Positions 33,346 through 38,925 of a stretch of 38,925 nt of DNA are shown piece by piece. How positions within the stretch are numbered: the first letter of the stretch is position 1; each line of letters begins with the position of its first letter. Source of the stretch: Pelargonium nanum. Lineage: Eukaryota > Streptophyta > Magnoliopsida > Geraniales > Geraniaceae. Below the pieces are notes generated by a model. It did not search any database. It saw nothing but the letters and a program-made list of their open reading frames with translations, and was not told the origin of the DNA. A program made the position numbers and the translations under genes. The stretch is taken from assembly GCA_036897485.1 (NCBI GenBank), contig JAYMTF010000350.1, positions 1 through 38,925 of the forward strand, given 5' to 3'.

Positions 33346-36300
33346 TCATTCACAAGCTTTCTCCCAATCATCTACCACTTCAGACATTTCTTCCCTCTCA
33401 TTAGGATCTTCTCCAATTTGCTTTGCTGGATTTGAACTACTCGGGTTTGTTTCATTCCCTGATGTAGAACTACCTCCCGTTTGTCTCGTGTGGTCCTCCA
33501 TTCTTGTAGATGCAGAAGATGAACTTACTCCCGCTTCAGCATCTAGGATGCTCCACCTATTTGAAGATGTAGTTATTGGGACAGCTTCTTTTGCCTTCCA
33601 GACAGATGCTTGCAGATCCGGAGAAGCAGCGGACCATTCTTCGCCACCCCATGGATCATCTCTCCAACCAGATTCCTGAACTACAGCCTTCTTCCATGGA
33701 TTACCCTTCAAATCTTCCTTGGTTGCCCCTGCTCCACCCCAGGCATTACTGCCCGATGATGCTCCTGGGGCACTACTTTGAAGAAACACGGCAGCTCCAT
33801 TATACACAGTTCCATGCTCTAACCTCCTCATAGCAGTTGCAGCGCGGGCAGGATCACTGAAGACAGCCAATGCGTTCTTGTCATTCAACCAGACCAATTC
33901 ACACTCTCCGCCAAAACGCAGGACTAGTGCACTTATATCTGCTTCCCTGGGCAAATCTAGAAAAGACACAACGAGCCTAGGATCCATGTCTACCAAAGGA
34001 TCAAAAGTTGGTGGGTGGGTTGCATTTATGGTGGTGGAACCCTTAACCCCAAGTATCCGTGCTGGAGCTTTGGATTTCGGTGTGACATGAACCACAATGA
34101 AGCGCTTTGGCTCCCAACCAGCAGCACTGACTACAAGCTTCCACCTCTCAGCAATTAGTCTCACCGCGTCCCTTTTTTCCTTCAACATTGGACAGAATAC
34201 GTGAACCTTCAAACCACTTGGATTGGGGACTCTGTTCTTGCCGAGCACCAAAAATTTGCATCTCTCCTCCACAGATAATACCCATTTTGGATCACGCCTA
34301 AAGAGGTCGGCAACTACTTCCGAGACAGCTGAAGTATCACCAAAATGAAGCGCGTCCAAGTTCGGAGGAGTTATGTCAAAAGCATCAGCTAGTACTCGTT
34401 TACGCTCCATCTTTGCACATTCATCATCGCACATAAGCTTTCTCTGTCCGAGTGGGATCTTCTTGCCGGTGGCTTCCACTGGTTGAAGTGGAACTGGCAA
34501 TTTGTGGACAATGGAAGCTTCAAAAACAGTGTCGGCATTGAAACCACCATTGCTGCCTCCAGCATCACAAGGGACAGTTGCCGTTAACCGGCCGCATGAA
34601 CAAGCAATTGTCACTGAGAAATCACATCTGACATCAGGACACTGAGCAGAAGGATGACAAGGAGCAGTGCATGTATGCCTGCAGTCTCTCCTCGGAGCAC
34701 CACATGTTTGCCCACAAGAAGCCCTCAAACCAGGTTCAGATCCAGACGAATTATCACATGGCGGAGCATGACAGGTTCTGCCACAGGCATGCAAACCACA
34801 CTGCCTAGTCTTGCCACAGAGCTTATTACATCTGATATCCTTTGATCCACAAGGTATGTTCCTGAGAACCACATGCCCACCAATACATTCCTTTGCCACG
34901 GGCACTGAACAAGGTGGGCAGTCGCCGAAGTGGCAGCTGTGAGAAGAGGGATGCCCACAAGGCTGAGGAACTGAACATGGGAGCTGACATGAAGGTGGAG
35001 GTGTTCCGCATGGCAATGGAGGCGGGATTGAAGTTCGCCCACACGCGCAGGTCAGATCGGAAAAGATAGTTTCAAGGCAAGGAGGACAATGTCCACTGTG
35101 ACATAAAGATTCACAAAAATGCTGCCCACACCTTAGCTTTTTCTCACATGGCATTGAGCATAGGTGCGGGTCCCAATCACCAGAGCGGAGACTTTTGGAA
35201 TTAGAAAGAGGACAGCATCGCTCACTACATCTGTGTCTCCCGCAGTTTTTCTTCCTCCCACATGGTTTCTCACAGGTAAATTTTTCCTCCTCACTCATTG
35301 TTTTGTAACATTCCACACTTCTAGAAGTTGATCCACAACGGCATTTTTGGGTGACGCTAATCAAACAAGGTGGACAGTCTCCGGCGTGGCACACCTCTTG
35401 ACAATGATGGGTTCCACAAGGAAGGGACTTGCCACAAATCTGTTGGCAAGTTGGAATCGGGTCCAGACAACTTTGCCGTTCCTCTTGCAATCCTGTCTTA
35501 CCACAATAACAGGTCTTGATCTTGCTTGGCATTAAATTACACTCTTCACAAGGGCCTGGATGGCAAGTTTCACTGCATCCATGATTTCCACAACTCAGCT
35601 TCTTACCACAACTCGAGGCACAAGCAAAAACGCCATCTTCTGCCTTCACTTCTCCCTTCAAAGCCATTTCTCCACAAAGAACCACCTCCGACTTTCTCTT
35701 GCAGAAACAAGTGGCATTGATCAGAACTTGACATGGATCGCAAGATCCAACATGGCACACGCGGGCACAATGGTGTCGCCCGCAATCAAGAAGCTTATTG
35801 CAACGTTGACCGCAGGTGAGGACAGCCTTCCTATCCGAACATCGGGTTGCAATCATCTTCTTCCCACAAGGACACATACGGGGTTGCGCAAAAGACTTAC
35901 AAGGAGGGCATGGACCAGGGTGGCACTGCAAGACACAAACATGAGGACAGAGATCCTCCTTACTCATACCGGCACCTGGACCTTCCCTCTCAAGCGGCTT
36001 CCCACAAGGTTCTCCACACGAATGAGGAGTCAAATACAAGTCAGAAGGCGGGTCCACCCTCTTTGCACAAAAGCAAACATACCGAATCTCCTTAGAGGAT
36101 GTTAGCTGTACAGACTGACATCCAGGGCACCGCCAATTAAAACCTTGATTCTTCTCCGCGGACAAGTCAATAGAAGTGGGCGCCCGAGCCCATTTCTTTA
36201 TACAATTCAAATGGAAAATCGAGTAACAGCTGGAACAAGACCAGATGGGAGCAGACCTCCGCACCATATCATAGCAAATCATGCATTCTACAGTTCCCTT

Positions 36301-36660
36301 TGTAAGCTTCTCCTGAATTTCTTGCACAAGCTGCGGCAGATTTGCATTCTTCAATCCCTTGCCATCTCGACTCTGATCACTCTTCTCGCTTCTCTCCCTC
36401 TCCCTCCTCTGATTGGAAGGCCGGCCCATGTATCCCCTTGGTGCATGATTCCCTCTATGCCTACTCTCAGGTGGAGCAGAGCTATAATTTGAGTCGCCAC
36501 CGTCTCCATTGGGGTTGGAATTAAAGCTTGATGGTGGGTTCGCCGGAGTAGAATTGTTGACAACGGTAGAATTTGATCCCCTCGGAACCCACTCTTGACG
36601 GGCACTCACGGCATGAGTCCTCTGCCTATCCCTTCTATCATTCCTGCCTTGGAAGCTCAT
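33346..36660 (-). CDS. NFXL1: NF-X1-type zinc finger protein NFXL1, intronless coding region
   Basis: 1104 aa on the minus strand, uninterrupted. The start is the Met of MSFQGRNDRRDRQ, because Arabidopsis NFXL1 begins MSFQ; an in-frame ATG 14 codons upstream is not conserved as far as I recall. Order: basic, low-complexity N-terminus (1 to about 105); ANLPQLVQEIQEKL; a RING-variant/PHD-like finger (about 125-190, ECMICYD, CSSCYSIFHLNCIKKWA, WRCPGC); then a long array of NF-X1 Cys/His fingers (for example CGEPCGKPLE, CHPGPCPPC, CGRHRCSERCCPL, CGQHFCESLCHSGHCPPC) to about residue 710; then the R3H-like/C-terminal conserved part with RDPKWVLSVEERCKFLVLGK and VVSFLDLPREADISALVLRF. The tail ends VVDDWEKACE. 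The family acts in the nucleus in growth and salt/biotic stress responses, with proposed E3 ligase activity through the RING-like finger. Confidence 0.95.
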   Translation of the reverse strand: MSFQGRNDRRDRQRTHAVSARQEWVPRGSNSTVVNNSTPANPPSSFNSNPNGDGGDSNYSSAPPESRHRGNHAPRGYMGRPSNQRRERERSEKSDQSRDGKGLKNANLPQLVQEIQEKLTKGTVECMICYDMVRRSAPIWSCSSCYSIFHLNCIKKWARAPTSIDLSAEKNQGFNWRCPGCQSVQLTSSKEIRYVCFCAKRVDPPSDLYLTPHSCGEPCGKPLEREGPGAGMSKEDLCPHVCVLQCHPGPCPPCKSFAQPRMCPCGKKMIATRCSDRKAVLTCGQRCNKLLDCGRHHCARVCHVGSCDPCQVLINATCFCKRKSEVVLCGEMALKGEVKAEDGVFACASSCGKKLSCGNHGCSETCHPGPCEECNLMPSKIKTCYCGKTGLQEERQSCLDPIPTCQQICGKSLPCGTHHCQEVCHAGDCPPCLISVTQKCRCGSTSRSVECYKTMSEEEKFTCEKPCGRKKNCGRHRCSERCCPLSNSKSLRSGDWDPHLCSMPCEKKLRCGQHFCESLCHSGHCPPCLETIFSDLTCACGRTSIPPPLPCGTPPPSCQLPCSVPQPCGHPSSHSCHFGDCPPCSVPVAKECIGGHVVLRNIPCGSKDIRCNKLCGKTRQCGLHACGRTCHAPPCDNSSGSEPGLRASCGQTCGAPRRDCRHTCTAPCHPSAQCPDVRCDFSVTIACSCGRLTATVPCDAGGSNGGFNADTVFEASIVHKLPVPLQPVEATGKKIPLGQRKLMCDDECAKMERKRVLADAFDITPPNLDALHFGDTSAVSEVVADLFRRDPKWVLSVEERCKFLVLGKNRVPNPSGLKVHVFCPMLKEKRDAVRLIAERWKLVVSAAGWEPKRFIVVHVTPKSKAPARILGVKGSTTINATHPPTFDPLVDMDPRLVVSFLDLPREADISALVLRFGGECELVWLNDKNALAVFSDPARAATAMRRLEHGTVYNGAAVFLQSSAPGASSGSNAWGGAGATKEDLKGNPWKKAVVQESGWRDDPWGGEEWSAASPDLQASVWKAKEAVPITTSSNRWSILDAEAGVSSSSASTRMEDHTRQTGGSSTSGNETNPSSSNPAKQIGEDPNEREEMSEVVDDWEKACE

Positions 36661-37650
36661 ATTTGAGGAATCAAAATGCTCCACGCCGAATTCCACCAAC
36701 ACTCAAATGAACTGTAAAACTGTAAATAAATGATGAACAATTAAAGCCTAATTTCAATATTCTCCGATTGCAAATCAAATTTTAAAAACAAAATGACCCC
36801 CTAAAATACTTAACTAATCCCACATGAGTCGGTAGTTTGAACCACAATACAAACAAAATGAAAGTACGATAAATCAGCAACTAAAAGGTTTATGATAAAT
36901 TCCAGAGCTAAAACCCCGAATCATGAAACATTCAATTACCCTTTTAAGTCCTAAACTAATACCATGAGTCATTCGAACAAAATGAAAGTGCAATACAATA
37001 TACATAAAAACATGTAAAAAAGAAAAACAGAATCACACCAATAAATCGGAAATTTAAATGGTATTCAATGAATTCCAGAAAGTGCTAAAAACCCAAATCA
37101 TGAAACATTCAAATACCCTTTAAAGTCCAAAAACCAATCTCAGAATCAAAATACAAACAAAATGATAGTGCAATAAATCAGCAATTGAAAGGGTATTCAA
37201 TAAATTCCAGGAACTGCTAAAAAAACAAATCATGAAACAATCCTTTAAAGTCCGAAACTACATCAAACATGTAAAACACAGAATCGCAACAATAAATCAC
37301 AAAAACCCAAAAACAAAAATGAACCCTAGAACCATTCCAACACAATACGCGATCAAGAACACGAATGTTAGCAAAAAACAAGAAGAACCCAGAAAAATTC
37401 GGACCTCAATGACGAAGAAATGAATCAAATTTATCAATCAGCAAGAGCAGAGAGAGAGATGGAATCGATAAATACCTGTAACGGAGTGGGTCGCGAGGAA
37501 CGGAAAAAAGGAAAAAGAAAGAAAATAGGTGAAGCTTGTTTGTTTGTGTCTCTCCGAGAGAAACTGAAGCGAGAGAGAGAGGAAAATATGGAGAGAGGGA
37601 GAGAGAAGAGAAGAGAGAATATATATGGGGAGAGATTGGCGTGGAGCTAA
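36661..37650 (-). other. NFXL1: NFXL1 5' leader with leader intron
   Basis: The donor CGTTACAG/GTATTT at 37475 (minus strand) and twin acceptors TTTACAG near 36712-36720 predict a leader intron of about 755-765 bp. The leader exon (37476 to about 37650) is CT-rich on the coding strand (GAGAGA on +), typical of plant leaders. The intron has loosely repeated blocks (AATCATGAAACATTCAA, AAATTCCAG, AAGTGCAATA) occurring three to four times, so it seems to have grown by local duplication. Confidence 0.55.
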
Positions 37651-38054
37651 AGAATAATTAGGCTTCAAGCTGGTTTCGGTGTTTCGGTTCGGTTTCGCGT
37701 ATGTTTGTGGACCGACATGTGCGTGATGGGCACTCCTAAAATCTCATAATGCCCATTTTGTCCTTTTGGTTCCAAGGGCAAATGTGGTATTTAATGTCCG
37801 GTCGGACCGGAAATGTTCGGAAAGGTCGGGTTTTCGGTACGGTTCGGAAATGACTAGTGTTGGAAATGTGCGTGAATTGTGGGTTTCGGATCAGATATCG
37901 GGTTTTATGTGTAAAATGTGCGGATTTGTCTAATATGAATCGAAATTGATCGGTTTCTATTTTATGCAATCAGAACTTGTAAAAATGTGGATCCGATTTT
38001 GATGTATGCGGGTTTGGATCTTGATTGTCAACTCTAATTCGGTACGTTGTTTTG

Positions 38055-38286
38055 TAGAGTCGGCAATTTGGACATGAACTTGCGGTTACCTGAAATTTGA
38101 TCTGAAATTAACTTGATTCTATCCGATCAACTTTCAGGAATGATCGGGTCAGATTTGCCTTGTAAATTTTCAAACCGAACTGCTCAAACCCACACGAATT
38201 CGCAAATTTCATGTCTAAAATGGGGAACCAACCCGACATGAAACTTGAAATCAAACCCAATTTGAACCCCGCAATTGTCACCTCTA
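38055..38286. mobile_element. Non-autonomous hAT-like MITE, 232 bp
   Basis: The left end TAGAGTCGGCAATTTG and the right end, whose reverse complement is TAGAGGTGACAATTGC, form terminal inverted repeats. The flanking octamers TTGTTTTG (left) and GTCTTTTG (right) agree at 6 of 8 positions, compatible with a decayed 8-bp hAT target duplication. The interior is full of AACCC/GGGTC words with no coding capacity. Confidence 0.6.
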
Positions 38287-38464
38287 GTCTTTTGTAATTT
38301 TATTTGGTCCAATCCAAACTGGTATCCAACCAATGAGGCTTGTAAAATGTAGAACTGTTTTGGCGTCCGCAGTTTTGAATCTAGACTGTCAGCTATTAAC
38401 ATTTCATTAGTTTAAAATGTTTGGTCAACTATTGGTCATGTCTTTAAACGAGAAATTGACATCT

Positions 38465-38600
38465 TCTTAAAGACAACTCAACGGTTCAAGAAACACATTT
38501 TTCGTGAGAGGTCGTGAATTCAATTCACATCAAGTAGGAAAAGCTATCTTTATTATGTAGCTCGACCCATTAGCACTTTAAGATTGATTCAATACATAAA
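38465..38600 (+). mobile_element. Possible degenerate SINE
   Basis: ACTCAACGGTT (about 38477-38487) resembles a tRNA A box and GGTCGTGAATTCAATTC (38510-38526) a B box, with typical spacing. The 3' end is not defined and no flanking duplication was found. Confidence 0.35.
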
Positions 38601-38925
38601 AGGAAATGTGAAATTGGGCTTTGACAATGTGTCCTCATCTTTATCCATATCAATATGTTACTACAAAATTAAGGCCCATTTTTGCTATTACTGGTTGGGC
38701 CTTATTTTGCTTCCCTTCAAGACTGTGGGCTCTAGTCCTTCATATGGGTCCAATATTTTGTACAAGTAGAGGCCCATATTCTAGATTTTGTCAGGCCTTT
38801 TCTATTCATATACTTTTTGTAAGGTATCAAATTGGGTCTGCAATTAGGGCTGGGCATCGGTCCAGAACCGGACCGAATTCATCATATTATTAGGACCGAA
38901 GACCGGACCGGTCATAACCGGTCCA

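Larger units (their letters stand above)
37651..38925. other. Distal flank with transposon remnants, no gene
   Basis: NFXL1 promoter side, then debris. A remnant with GGTCGGACCGGAAATGTTCGG lies around 37796-37850. An end of the TAGAG family (GATTGTCAACTCTA) closes at 38036. A full-looking member covers 38055-38286 and a SINE-like stretch lies at about 38465-38600. A GGGCTGGGCATCGGTCC-type repeat starts near 38847 and runs off the window. No coding gene was recognised. Confidence 0.5.

Noticed and set aside
33125-33679. 184-codon + strand frame at the NFXL1 3' end
   Set aside because: Half of it is antisense to the NFXL1 C-terminus and the rest is low-complexity 3' flank; no recognisable domain.
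35526-36105. Long open frames (up to 181 codons) on the + strand opposite NFXL1
   Set aside because: They are antisense shadows of the Cys-rich finger array; regular codon spacing of NFXL1 removes stops on the other strand. No family features.
1-38925. Search for LTR/retrovirus-like or LINE coding parts, CRISPR-like arrays, rRNA genes or a biosynthetic cluster
   Set aside because: No reverse transcriptase, gag, integrase or transposase motifs, no regularly spaced direct repeats with unique spacers, and the six genes are from unrelated pathways.

Overview
This is a stretch of plant nuclear DNA, most likely from a eudicot. The genes have many short GT-AG exons, AT-rich introns, introns in their 5' leaders, and plant-only protein architectures: a plastid bifunctional aspartokinase/homoserine dehydrogenase, a homeodomain-less KNOX protein of the KNATM type, and a plant NFXL1. 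Between the genes lie small degenerate transposon remnants and microsatellites. I cannot name the species.

Layout. Positions 1-930 hold no gene I can name. PEX3 (peroxin 3, + strand) has a non-coding first exon near 930-1083 and coding exons from 3101 to 8010. AK-HSDH (+) follows with 18 coding exons, 10121-17594. PYD1, plastid dihydropyrimidine dehydrogenase (+), has 7 coding exons, 19069-22500. The next three genes lie on the minus strand: KNATM (3 exons, 22961-25405), a KUP/HAK/KT potassium transporter (9 or 10 exons, 28127-32244) and intronless-coding NFXL1 (33346-36660). PYD1 and KNATM are convergent with 460 bp between their stops. The long gaps at 25.4-28.1 kb and 37.7-38.9 kb, and several introns, are filled with MITE-like and SINE-like debris.

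The exon chains were built by hand from splice consensus, reading phase and remembered family sequences. Coding sums close in frame: PEX3 371 aa, AK-HSDH 918 aa, PYD1 419 codons, KNATM 146 aa, KUP 780 or 797 aa, NFXL1 1104 aa. The six genes belong to unrelated pathways (peroxisome biogenesis, aspartate-family amino acids, pyrimidine breakdown, leaf/meristem transcriptional control, K+ transport, stress-related transcription or ubiquitination), so this is an ordinary gene neighbourhood and not a functional cluster.

I found no unknown multi-gene system. The points most worth a second look are: a KUP transporter whose conserved TM1 aspartate is arginine, with an extra phase-neutral 51-nt exon; a near-perfect 59-bp-arm hairpin inside PEX3 intron 6; a tandem duplication in PYD1 intron 1 that copied the authentic splice acceptor; and a damaged or mis-assembled start of PYD1 exon 4 beside a 40-T tract.
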